From Thelonectria olida (taxonomy: Eukaryota > Ascomycota > Sordariomycetes > Hypocreales > Nectriaceae), in assembly GCA_020736575.1 (NCBI GenBank), contig JAGPYM010000001.1, forward strand, positions 3,844,001 to 3,908,000: a stretch of 64,000 bases of DNA, written 5' to 3'. This document shows, in pieces, positions 1 to 10,664 of this stretch. The position numbers and the translations under genes are program-made. The notes under the pieces are model-generated. The model ran no database searches. It saw nothing but the letters and a program-made list of their open reading frames with translations, and was not told the origin of the DNA. Numbering within the stretch: the stretch's first letter is position 1; every line of letters begins with the position of its first letter.

Positions 1-849
1 CAACATTGAAATTGCAACAAGGTGATGGGTTGGACCGAAGTTGGCGAATTCGTCATGAGGCCGAGGCCGAGGCTGAAGCTGGAGCTAGAGCCCAACTCAG
101 AGGCAACGTGTTTACGCAGGGTCAAGGCGACCAAACTTGATGTTTATGTGAGATGTGAAGAAGGAAAAAAATGCATCATTAAGGTTCTTTGGTTTGCGGA
201 GTCTTGGTGATGAAGGAAGTCAGGCTCAGACACTGTCGTAGTATCATGGATGGTGCATCGTGAGTCTTTCCAGCGCAACTACCGCAGGTAGTTGTCCCAT
301 GTGACTACGACTTGATGAGCAAGCCCGACATTCGAACCTAGATGAGTGCCGGTAAACATTCCATAGGATTCGACGGACCTGATAACCCGGTACCGGACGC
401 TGAATGTTGCGAGGTGAAGGCCCAACCCGCATAGAACAATACATGTAGCTGCCTGAGGAGTAATTGGGGCAAGTGACTGCCTATCGAGGCCATCTCATTG
501 TTCCTGCCCCTGATGCGCTCCTGACCTCTTTCTAAAGAGGTCCGTGTCCAACCTCTTCCACCGTTTCTTTGTCTTCAACGTGCCTAGCTCGTTGGATCAA
601 GCCACCAACACTGATGGCTTCCCACGGGCCTCCTGACGACCGCCAGAGATATTGTGCTGCACAGAACAATGTGTCACGCGACGGCCCCGAAATCACATTG
701 AGAAACCACCACGGAAGCCATGACAGCTAGATGGACGAATAAATACGGGACGGGCTGCCGTCTTTGCGGCTGGCTTGACTTGAGGGAACGCTTGCCATCT
801 CACCTCGCTGCTCTCGCAGTCAAAAACGGCTGGCATTGGTATTGCAGCC
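1..849. other. intergenic, promoter side of the acetyltransferase-like gene
   Basis: I see no gene here. Short open frames on both strands lack domain similarity and splice structure. The segment 735-750 contains an AT-rich 'aataaatac' stretch about 100 bases before the ATG at 850 that could serve as a TATA-like element, but this is weak. Confidence 0.6.
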
Positions 850-2585
850 ATGGCCTCGGAAACTAGTACCAACGATGCTCCCTACACCATAGTACGCGAT
901 TCCAGTACGTCCACACCCTCTCTGCCCACGAAACGCTACGTGCATGAGAGGTCTAACAACGGAGGTCGACTAGGCTTCTACGATCGTATCTTCTACATGG
1001 TCCATCGTCTTGGACTGCAGGCAAACATTCTCGTATCGGCGCGATATGCCCCCTCCGATCAAGACTCTGGACATGGCCGTCGACTGTCCCGGGACGCCGT
1101 GGTCGCCGCTCTTCGATCGGTCGTCGAGGTTCACTCGGCCCTTCGAATGATTGCTGTTATCCGGAAAGAGGGCAGAGACAGCAAGCACTACGTCAAGCTC
1201 GGCATGTTGAAGAGCATCGACCTCGGCCAGTGTATCGAGTTTGTTGACGATCTGGACAGCGTTGGGACTGACTTCTTCGAGAAAATACATAATACGTGGG
1301 AATGGTTTGAAGAGGAGCCAAGCGGGCCATGGTGGAGAGTCTACGTGGTTGGCGGTCGTGATGTGGTTTGGGTCTCGCATCACGTCCTATGCGATGCTAA
1401 CTCTGGCATTCCGTTCCACCGAACCTTTCTCCATGGACTCAACTCGTACGCGACGGAGAAGCCAACCTCGGTTGACCCCATCATCTCGCTCGACCCGGTG
1501 ACAGCTCCTCTGTTTCCAGAGCCTATGACTTTGTCGAAGCACGAGCCCTCCATCTTGGAACTCATCTGGACAAACGTTAAGCGGTTATTCGTTCGCGTCA
1601 TGTTTGGTTCTTCCCTCATGTTTATCAGCTTGCCAGAGCCAAAACCATACTTCAAGTCCATCACTGAAGTCGCTCCGCCCGAGATGCGAACCGTGACTTG
1701 CGTGTCTGCGATTCGAATTCCGGCCGAAAAGATGGACCGTATTCTCACAGCTTGCAGGGCCAACGGCACAACCTTTACAGGGCTGCTGATGGTTATGCTG
1801 TTGGCAACCTTCTCTGTCGACCTCTTTCCCGACGACCGAGTGGGTTGTTCGCTATTCGCGTTCGATATCAGGCGCCATCTTCGAATGCCCAAGCTCGATC
1901 CCGTGCTCGCTAGAGATGGTATTATGTTGAATGGAGGCTCAGGGGGCTTTCTTACCCATTGGCTTAGGAACTATCGCAAGGTTGTTACCACGGGCGACAA
2001 GGACAACAAGTCGACCGAAGGCCCTTCTGTAAACGCCAAAGTCGTTTGGGAGCTGGCTCGATGGTACAAGCAAGCCATGGTACGGGGCATACCCAATCGA
2101 TACATGAGGGGCTGGATGGCCGGGGGCTTGCTTGGCCAGGATCTTGAGGGCTTCGTCGGCCGAATCCTGGGCGGGATTGGGAGAGTTACTGGCAAATCAT
2201 TCTTGTGCTCCAACCTCGGCGCGTTTGACTTCAACACGTCTGTGCCGAGGGGAGAGGATGTCAGTGAGCAACAGCCATGGACAGTAAAGGACTTGCAGTT
2301 CTCGGCATCGTGCGTCAATGGCAATGTGGGCAGTCGCGGCTTCGTCTTCAATGTCGTTGGGGTCAAGGGTGCAGATACAGTGATTCATCTGTCTTACGAG
2401 AAAGGCGTAGTAAGCAGGGAGTTGGCCGAAGACTCGTTACGGTTCACCATGGACAAGATTGATTCACTGTTGGCCGGCGAGGACAGGGCCGTTCTAGGTA
2501 AGTTGCACCGGATGGGTCCTATGAGAAGGGCTATCTCGGCTCGCTAACGAGGCACTCTTGGACAGCAGCGTCAGCACAAGAGTAA
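850..2585 (+). CDS. alcohol acetyltransferase-like protein (AATase / condensation-fold family)
   Basis: This probably encodes a CoA-dependent acyltransferase of the fungal alcohol acetyltransferase family, which makes acetate esters from acetyl-CoA and alcohols; the true substrate is unknown. The N-terminal part has the family-like 'LGFYDRIFYMVHRLG' stretch (about residues 41-55). The catalytic HxxxD signature is present as HHVLCD with His178 and Asp182. Near the C-terminus 'CSNLGAFDFN' matches the conserved Ser-Asn-Leu-Gly segment of these enzymes. The start is the first ATG, preceded by 'gcagcc'. The frame is open to a TGA... region ending at 2547 if unspliced. However, a consensus donor (GTAAGT at 2498), a branch point (GCTAAC near 2542) and a CAGCAG acceptor suggest a last intron at 2498-2568 and a short final exon ending at 2585, giving about 554 residues. 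No signal peptide or membrane segment is obvious. Family assignment is fairly secure, substrate is not. Confidence 0.75.
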
Positions 2586-5500
2586 GCAGGCAAGCAGGCT
2601 AGGAAGAGCGGTAGTTGGATGCTGTGTGATGATCAATCCGAAACCGGGCAACTCGACCCAAGGCCTCGGACTAGGAACAAGGGAACATATGGAGTTCTAA
2701 GCACGATGGAACTGGGGTGTGGGGACAACGGCGACGCGTTTCCTGAAGGTGATGGTAAGGAGAAGAGGCGAACTGAAGGATGCGACAAGTCAAGTCTCGG
2801 CTGCTGGGGGTAAGCCGGTGATAGTCGAGTATCACGACGAACAGGGAGTAGGACAGGTCAAGACGAGTCAGGACGGCTGCTGGCTGGGTTGTCTTCGCAT
2901 GGGCGGGGAAGACGTTGGGGTCTCGGTCGTCGGAAAATAACGAGCAGCGGGTCGACGCTAGGTCAGCGGGAGCGGATCAGATAAGTTACATTTGGAGGAG
3001 TGACAGAGTCCTACGGTTCAGCCGTCTGAATGGGGGAAGAGGAGGGTGATAAGAGGGAGTGGAGAGAGAGGGTTACATTTCCAACAATTCCTACGCAGTA
3101 ACTGGTTCAGTTATGCGCTGAAGTTCCTGCCGATTCTCATTCTTTAGGCAGAATGTTTTGAAGACATCAATGAGATTTATTCGTACACTGTCCGTATATC
3201 CGTCCTATCGTGACCAGGTCAGTGATGAAATGCCCAGACGGGATCACGACAAGCGTGGCGAGAGCCGGGATCAATCGTTTAAACGAGTACCTGTACAGAA
3301 CCATGTCTATGAAGCCTACGGAGAATGCGTACGCACGTCTGCCCGGGAGATTGGTTCTATCCGGAGATGGGACGCAAGGGGGCTCAAACAAACGCAGCTG
3401 AAAACCCAATGCGACGCACACGACTTCAGCTCATCGTCATCATGCTTGGAACTCTCTCGGCTAGCCACGACTCCCCGTTTTGCTCTGACTTGCCTTTGCC
3501 TGCGCGCGTTTCTTCGCTGCAAGTCATGGTTGCTGCTCGGGGGCCCCAACACCAACAGTCCTGGAAAATGCTCTCCTGGACCCTTGCCCCTTGCATCCTG
3601 TCACCACCAAGAGCCGTCTAGGCCGGCACCCGTCTCGTTTGGGCCTAGGTTGGGAGTGGGAGCGAGAATCTCGCCTCGCAACTGGGCCTTGGAGGAGGGG
3701 GGATCCCATCTCTGGTTTCCTGGTTTGTCCATGTGCATATTGTGGCTTTTTCTTGCATCTTTTGTTTGTGACTTTTGTTCGCTGGGGATTTCGCGAATCT
3801 GGTCTGGAACAGGGGGAGAGAGTGTCCCGCGCCTGTCGACCATCGACTCGAACTTCGATTGTCTTTTTTGATTGGATTCCCAGGGCCTGGCCAGACCACT
3901 CGCTCATGGCCCGAATTGGGTAATTCACTACGAAGCACAGCGGCATGGCCGGGCCGGGGTGTTGAGGCTGCTCGTCCGAGAAGCGGCCCCTCGGGCATCA
4001 TGATGAAGCTGGACAGGGAACAAGAACAAAGATGGACTGAAGCACTGTATGCAGTACGAGTATTGTCGACTCGGTTGAGACGATGCCTTCATCAACCGCG
4101 TTTCCCATGTACGAATAGACTATGCGTGGTCCTTCCCTTCGGAAACCAGGAGCAGTCGTAGTAAAGATGCTCCCATCATCATGTCTTGCTTGTTGGTCCA
4201 GTATTAAAATTCTTTCACTATTATTCATTATTAATTGTTACTCACTTATCCGTCACAGACCTCTCTTGGGCTTACACCTGCCCCTCTCTGGCCCGCCCTT
4301 GGCCTCTCTGTACCGAATCATCTCGCCCTGGATCTCTTTTCAAGTCGTGTGCCTTGGTTCGAGAAGGGGCCCCCAATACGATGGTCCCCTTTAATAACGT
4401 TCCCCCTCATCTGTGAGTCAGCTCTCTCTCTCTCTCCCCGTCTCGTGCGTGCAGTCAGCTATCAGGCCTCTGTTCCATCGGCGGCATGTTAGGCCGGTTG
4501 ACGAGGTGAGCAGGACAGGGCCAGGTCGAGGCAGGGCATCTTCCCCAACCCTGGGCATTTTGCCCAAATAAAGATAGATGGTGCTACGTAAGTGTGCATA
4601 TCTGTTCGATCCTGAGGTGTTCATTGGCTGGTTGGACTCTGAATTCATACAGCTTTGGGTGTCAAGGCGCCTCCATTTTGTATTCTCATCGTTGATGTCG
4701 CTATCATCTCACGATCCGGCCCTACGGCTCTCCCGCGCTCACTCGCTTTTTCTCTGCCCAACACGTACCATGGAGCGACCAAGTCCCTCTTCCTCCCTGC
4801 ATTATTTCTTCTGCTCTGCTCACGGCCCAACCTGTCTCACTTGGCCAATGTCCCCAACCTCACCCAAAGACGGCTCGCCACCTCTTCCCATGCCCTCCAC
4901 TCTCGCCCACTGATCCTCCACTCAGCATTCTTTGCTGTCCATTTTGGCCTGAGACAGTCTCGAGGCACGGTTTCTGGGCTGACTTTGTTGGTCTGCCATT
5001 CTACCTACAGTATCCTCCTCCTCCACCACCTTCCCCCGGCTGAACCGTGTCTCTCGGCCAAAGTTGTCTCTCCCTCTCTCCACCTCTTCCGTCTCTCCCT
5101 CGAGCTTCTCGCCAGATTCATGAGTCTAGTCTTGCATCTCACCCTCACTAGCTGAGCCTTAGCTGCAGCACCGCTGCTCGGCACACGGACCTCGATCGCA
5201 ATCCCAAATCCTAGGCCCCCAAAACCCACTTAACAGCTCCCCCGTGGCGATCTCAAACTTTAGCTGCTTGTGTTGGTTTGAACCGTTTGGTGAGACCTTG
5301 GGGCATGTCGTTAACACTTCTTGTTTATGCTGGCTGGGTTTCTTTTTGACCCCGTCGTCTCCCCGCTCTCCAGACTCTTCATCCTCCCTTGGAGCTTTGT
5401 CACTCTCAAGATCCCTCTTGAGCTGGTTGGCTGGCTGACTTTGCTTTTCCCTCTCTCCCTCTCTCTGTCTCTCTCTTCCGGCAGGCAATCGTGCGATTTC

Positions 5501-6247
5501 TGGCTCCCTGCATATCGCCCTATCTGGGACTGACTGGGAATCACTACGTACCCTCGTCCCCATCTCTTGTCCCCTCTTCTCTCATCTCTCTCTCTACGGA
5601 TTCCTTCTTCCCTTATTACCAAAGTAACGTCCACCCTTCTCTCTCCCGCCCTCTCTGTTGGCGGTTGGCGGTTGATCCTTCGTCTCCTGTTGGTCTGACC
5701 CGCAGGGGAACTGGCGTCAAACTTGGGCCGTCCTCCCGCTCTCCCGCTGCCCAGTTCCCGCTGGCTGGCCCTGCTCAGTTGGGGGAGGGGGGAGCCCTTA
5801 TGGTTCCTGTCCCTAACCTAACCCGCTGTCCCATATCCATATCCATATCCATATCCATACCTACCATAACTTGTTCCACATCAGCTTGCTCCAGGCTAGA
5901 GTCGAGTTTAAACTCAACTATTCCGTCTCTTCGGCTTCACAAGGTCAGGTCCACCTGCACAAGGGTCGGTCGCCGTGTTGCAAAGGGCCAGGGCCACCCG
6001 TTCGTTCATCACACGGTCCCCCTCTCTCCAACTCTTCCACCCCCCTAGCACTCTTTATTGCTGGCCGGCTGTCCTGTCCTGTTCGTAAGTAGAGAGGAGC
6101 ACCTAAAAACGCGCCAACACCACACACGTCCATCCTTTGTGCCGCCTGCCGCCCGACCGTTGCCGCTGGCTGTGCTGCCGGGAGCACACGCAAAGAAGCC
6201 TGCCGCGAGAACGAGCTCGCGCTGACTGCCTTGACGGCAAGCAACCG
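2586..6247. other. long intergenic / leader region of the Zn2Cys6 regulator gene
   Basis: No protein-coding gene is supported. From about 4230 to 6200 the + strand is strongly pyrimidine-rich (repeated TCTCTC and CCCTCTCT runs), the texture of promoters and long 5' leaders of highly regulated fungal transcription factor genes. Purine-rich minus-strand frames such as 5159-5634 are a by-product of this skew. A hexanucleotide repeat sits at 5831-5860. Several short upstream ATG frames precede the start at 6248 and could act as uORFs if they are in the mRNA. Confidence 0.5.
5831..5860 (+). repeat. hexanucleotide microsatellite (CCATAT)n
   Basis: Five tandem copies of a 6-base unit CCATAT, the last ending in C instead of T, lie in the presumed leader/promoter of the downstream regulator gene, directly after a 'cctaaccta' stretch. 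Confidence 0.9.
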
Positions 6248-9200
6248 ATGGACGGTGCTCCCTCGGCCATGGCTATTCCTGCAATGCCTGTCGCCCCCGT
6301 GCCCGGGTCTGCTGCTCGTTCTCATTCCCATCCTCATCCTCACCATCTTCACCATTTTGCGCCTGATCGCGATCGCGCCATTCTCCATCATGCCGCCTCG
6401 GTGCCGCTCCCCGTCTCCGTCTCCGTCCCCGTCTCCGTCCCCGTCCCCGACGCCGACGACGCCGACGATGCTTCGCGCGCCGGCGGCGGCGCAGTCATCA
6501 AGCGTCGCGCTCCGATTGCTTGTCGCAGGTGGGTTTCTCTTCTTCTTTTCCCTCCTAGGATCGTCATGAGACTCTCTGCCGATGCGCATCGTCCCCTCCG
6601 TAGCGGGGTCCTTCACTTGGCCTCCTCCGTCTGCGTCCGACTTGGTGGCAGACATCTCGGTGGCTAACCACATATACTCCTAGATGTCGTCGCATGAGGA
6701 GCAAGTGCGTTCATGACAAGGCAACGCCGCCGTGCAAAGCCTGTTTCGAGGCCGGCCTTGGTCCAGCCGAATGGTAAGTCCTCTCCATCACCACCATCAG
6801 TCCACCTCCGTCACATTCCACATCACATGACCGTCTCGCGCGAGGAGCTTCCACTAAGGCATGTCGTCTTCCTCCATCGACAGCGTCTTTCCAGTTCGAG
6901 GGCAACCTGACAATGATCGTGAGTTTCGTCACCCGCGCATTAGAGCCGACAAGGCTTCCAGACGCGATCCCGCCAAGGTACGACGGGAGATCCTTGACGC
7001 GCCCATTGTGCGACAACCGGACAAGAAGACACTGGACGAATGGGAGCGTCTTCCTCCACTTGCCGACATAATCGACGGCGTGAACCGCTTCACTCGTCAC
7101 TACTTCCAGCTTGGCTTTATCCCCAAAGAACAGTTTCCACAATGGCTACAGACCGACTCTCGCTCCCTGAGCGTCTTCCTCATCGTAAGCATCCTTAGCA
7201 TCTCGGCAAGATTAACACCAGCTCTCGTTCAACGCTTCGGGACCGGGCTCAAAGCTGCTGAGTTCTTTATGGAGAGCGCTTCACGGCTGGCCTACGGCGA
7301 ACTGTACGAGGAGCCCACCCTTGAACGGTGCCAGGCCTTCTACCTTCTCAGCATTGCTCAACAGGGCAGCGGGTTGAGGAACCATAGCTATGTGAGTTTG
7401 ACTGCATGCCAACATGCCGGTAAGAAGTTTGAGCTGACGTTTCAGATCAACATGGGCGTTTCGGTGCGCATGGCTTGCCTGATGCGTCTTCATAGGGAAG
7501 AGACATATCATATCCAAAACCCGACCCCAGAAACCGTCATGAGGGCTGAATCAGCCCGGAGAACTCTAGTACGTCTCCCATGTGAGATGGTTACATCGAT
7601 TCATCTAACCTTGCGCTGCCAGTGGATGCTTCATAGTCAGGACCAACTGCACTCCAGCCCGTACTCGCCCGTTTCTCTGGCCGCCTCCGACATCACTGCC
7701 CTCCTCCCGTGCGAGGAGCGCGACTTTGCCCTTGGCTGTCAACCTGCGGCTCGCGCTGCTCTTGAGGGCACTCCGCCCGCTAACGAGAACCCTCTTTTGA
7801 CCACTGTGAACGGCCGGTCTTTATTCGCTTCCTTGATTCAAGCTCACCACTTCTGGGGACACGTTAGTCGCCGAGCTGTTAGCTTTGCAAGGAGTGCCAA
7901 CCCCTGGGACCCGAGTAGCGAGTTCGCTATGCTCATCAAGAAGTTGCGTGAGTGGGAGGATGGCTTGCCCCCGGAGCATCAGTGGAACCATTACATCTTG
8001 CAGGAATACAAAGCCAATGGCGAGGACTTGGTATGTGCAAATCAATCACTATCAACGCGAGTATTAACGATTGCAGGCGTATCTTGGTGTAACCATGATT
8101 CCACGGCTCTGCAACATCGTTTCTCGTCGACCCTACCTCATTGAGTAAGTCCCATATCATTCCTGACCAAATAGCACTGTTGACCATGACTTAGCTTCCT
8201 GACCCTCGGCTCCAAAGACGAATCAAAACGGGCCTTCTTCTCAAAGCTTTCGCTAGAGCTCTTTCACAACGTTCGTCGGCTGTTTGATCAGATCGATGCT
8301 CAGTTCACGGGACGTGCTCCTGACGAAAGTGTCGGCGCTCAGATGGCCGCCTTTTGCGTGTACAGCTGTGGCCTCTTTGCCACCTACCTATGCAGATATT
8401 CCAATAGTAAGTCTTCCCAGTTCCCAGGTCTATTGTGACGGTCATACTGAACTTTCATAGTCTGCCCAGACCCGATACTGACCCGTGACGGACCCATGAT
8501 GCTTCACCGCACCCTCAGTATTCTCAAAGAATGTCGGGAAGTCTGGCCGCTGGCCTCTCGCTGGGTCGAATCCCTCGAAGCCTTCGCCCAAGACCCCAGC
8601 GGTTCGCTTGCGGCCGAAGACGGCATGGCTGACGGCAAGGATCCCGTTCCCAACCCCGTCGCGCCTGCGGCAACCACCCCGTCGACAGTCGAGGCCACTC
8701 CTACAGCGGGACCATCCGGTACAACGTCGCCGTCGCCTCAGATCCTGTATGCTCGGCCTCGTGCTTCTGTGGATGCATCCCAATCTGCGTCAACTCTCCA
8801 GTCACCGTCATCACCACTCACGACTCCGACGGCCCATATGGCCACCCACTTTGCTACTCAGCAGCAACACCAACAGCAGCAAGCTGCTTTACATCACCAG
8901 CAGCACCAGCACCAGCAACAGCACCAGCAACAACAACAACACATTCAACAGCAACATCCACAAAGCGCACGTATCCCTCCCGCTCCCCTCCCTATATCAG
9001 ATACCCAATCCTATCAACCACAACTCGGCAATCAGATGTATATGACGGACAACTCCAACATGAACAACACCAACGTCAACAACCCAACCGGGCTGGGCAT
9101 GCTCATGGACTCTTACGATCCGTCTCAGAACAATGCCGCAGCCGCGGCAGCCGCGGCAGCAGCAGCAGCAGCAGCATCTGCCCAAGGCTACTCCCTCCCC

Positions 9201-9344
9201 AACAGCGCACCCCTCGTGGCCACTGCAGGAGCAAACTCCATCTTCTACCCCTCGGCCGACGGGTATGAGGGCGAGCTTCAATTCTACATCAACGGGCCCC
9301 AGGACTGGCTACCGCCTGGGGGCGCCTTCGATGGCTACAGCTAG
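6248..9344 (+). CDS. Zn2Cys6 fungal-specific transcription factor with polyQ and polyA tracts
   Basis: This encodes a nuclear DNA-binding regulator of about 857 residues; its targets are unknown. Exons by reading frame: 6248-6528, 6684-6773, 6884-7391, 7446-7568, 7623-8030, 8077-8144, 8195-8406, 8461-9344; the total is divisible by three. Splicing of exons 1-3 assembles the complete binuclear cluster: CRRCRRMRSKC, then CKAC and a final Cys completed across intron 2. Its spacing is Cx2Cx6Cx8Cx2Cx8C. The middle region ('FTRHYFQLGFIPKE', 'SILSISARL', 'AFYLLSIAQQGSG', 'NMGVSVRMACLMRLHREE') is the fungal-specific transcription factor domain (PF04082 type). Before the cluster lies a His-rich and Val/Pro repeat segment. 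The last exon encodes Q/H-rich tracts (about 8855-8960) and a 14-residue alanine run (about 9135-9175), a plausible activation region. The start is the first in-frame ATG. No recognised pathway-specific orthologue. Confidence 0.85.
8855..8965 (+). repeat. CAG/CAC/CAA-type repeat coding for a Gln/His tract
   Basis: Imperfect CAG, CAA and CAC codon repeats in the last exon of the Zn2Cys6 gene encode a mixed glutamine/histidine tract of roughly 35 residues. The mix of synonymous codons suggests selection for the amino acids rather than a fresh slippage expansion. Confidence 0.85.
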
Positions 9345-10664
9345 CAACTACTCCGACGCCGTCATGGCCTGGCGCTCGCCTTTGCACCTGCTGCCCTCGC
9401 GACTGAGGTTTGGGTCTCCGGTTTTGCCCTGTTGCAGCTCGCTTGGGGCTGCTGTTTCTCATTTCCCCCTGACATCTTTTTTCTTCTTTGCTCGTCATTG
9501 TCTCTCCTCGTTGGGCCTTACCCACGGTCATTTTCTAAGCTGGTGGAAACGAAAAGAACGTAGCGTTTATTGGGAAGTTACTCGGAGTATTGCGGTTGGT
9601 ATGCTTTTGAGGAGCACTTGGGACCCTCTTTTCATTTGTGCTGATATGTAACGATACACTAGACGCGGATGACAGGCAGGTTCGGGGGATATACCATATG
9701 GATATAGTGCAGACCGTGTTGAAGATATGCAGTCATGATGATGTCAGGGAAGAAAACGGAGTCTTGTGGCTTGCTTGTTAATGTTGGATTCTCATCTCAC
9801 TTCATTCTGTTGCTTGGTCACGCAACGAGGGGGCACGACAATTAGGCTAAAGCCAACTGTTTATTGGACTATTGACTACCATAAGACTATGGTTATTCGA
9901 ACGAGTTCACTTGATACTCTAGTCCGACGCGTACCATCATCCGGTTTGTCCGCAACCGCTTTGCACTCTTTCTCTTTCGGTCTGATTTCTCTATCGAAAG
10001 TCTTCACCAGCACACTCTTGAGTTTGATATTCCTCTCCCTTGCACTCGTTTCCGCCCCCCCTCTCATCTGTTCCACCCAAGTCCTCTCAAACGAGGGGAT
10101 GAATGTCCGAGCAGGCCGTATCCGTTTTCCCAATCACTTGAAGGGGAATCCAAGAACGACTCCTGATGGGGCGCAAGGCGAGACGCCATAACAAAAAGCA
10201 GCAGACAAAAACGACCCGACCGCCTTGACTCCCCGAGCCTCTACATGAATTTTGATTCACCACCGCTGTTCATTCGCGCGGGGCATACATGACTTCTTCT
10301 ATTCCTTCGTTGCATCTCTGACAAATAAAAATAAATAAAAAGGGATGTGTTGTGGCTGTGTAGTGATGTGGGATTGGGGATGTGAATACATATGAAGGGG
10401 TGTCAATGCCATGGGTAATGATGTGGAGGGTCGTGACTGGGGTATTTCAATTACTGCAGTGTCATATGGGCTCTATATACATGGAAGCGTCATGGGGATC
10501 GTGTTATGATGTGGCGGGGGATGGGGAAGGGGATGGAAGTTGTTTGCCAGGCTCTGTAACAGACCCGAGACCGTCAATCGGGCTTTGTCTCCTGGGCTTG
10601 ATTCACGACTATGCGAATAGTCGTTTCACGCAAGTGCGCGATTTCAGGTTCGAGCAGATGTCAT
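9345..10664. other. intergenic between convergent genes
   Basis: This holds the 3' flanks of the + strand regulator gene and the - strand importin beta gene. AT-rich 'aaataaaaataaataaaaa' at about 10322-10341 is a plausible polyadenylation or terminator region. The open frames at 9766-10191 and 10382-10678 show no recognisable protein features. Confidence 0.5.

Noticed and set aside
3158..3871. 237-codon open frame on the + strand
   Set aside because: No motif, erratic composition, heavily overlapped by equally long frames on both strands; it lies in non-coding upstream DNA.
5945..6673. 242-codon minus-strand frame with Gly-Asp repeats
   Set aside because: Antisense to the first exon and leader of the Zn2Cys6 gene; the repeats mirror the CCGTCT repeat of that exon.
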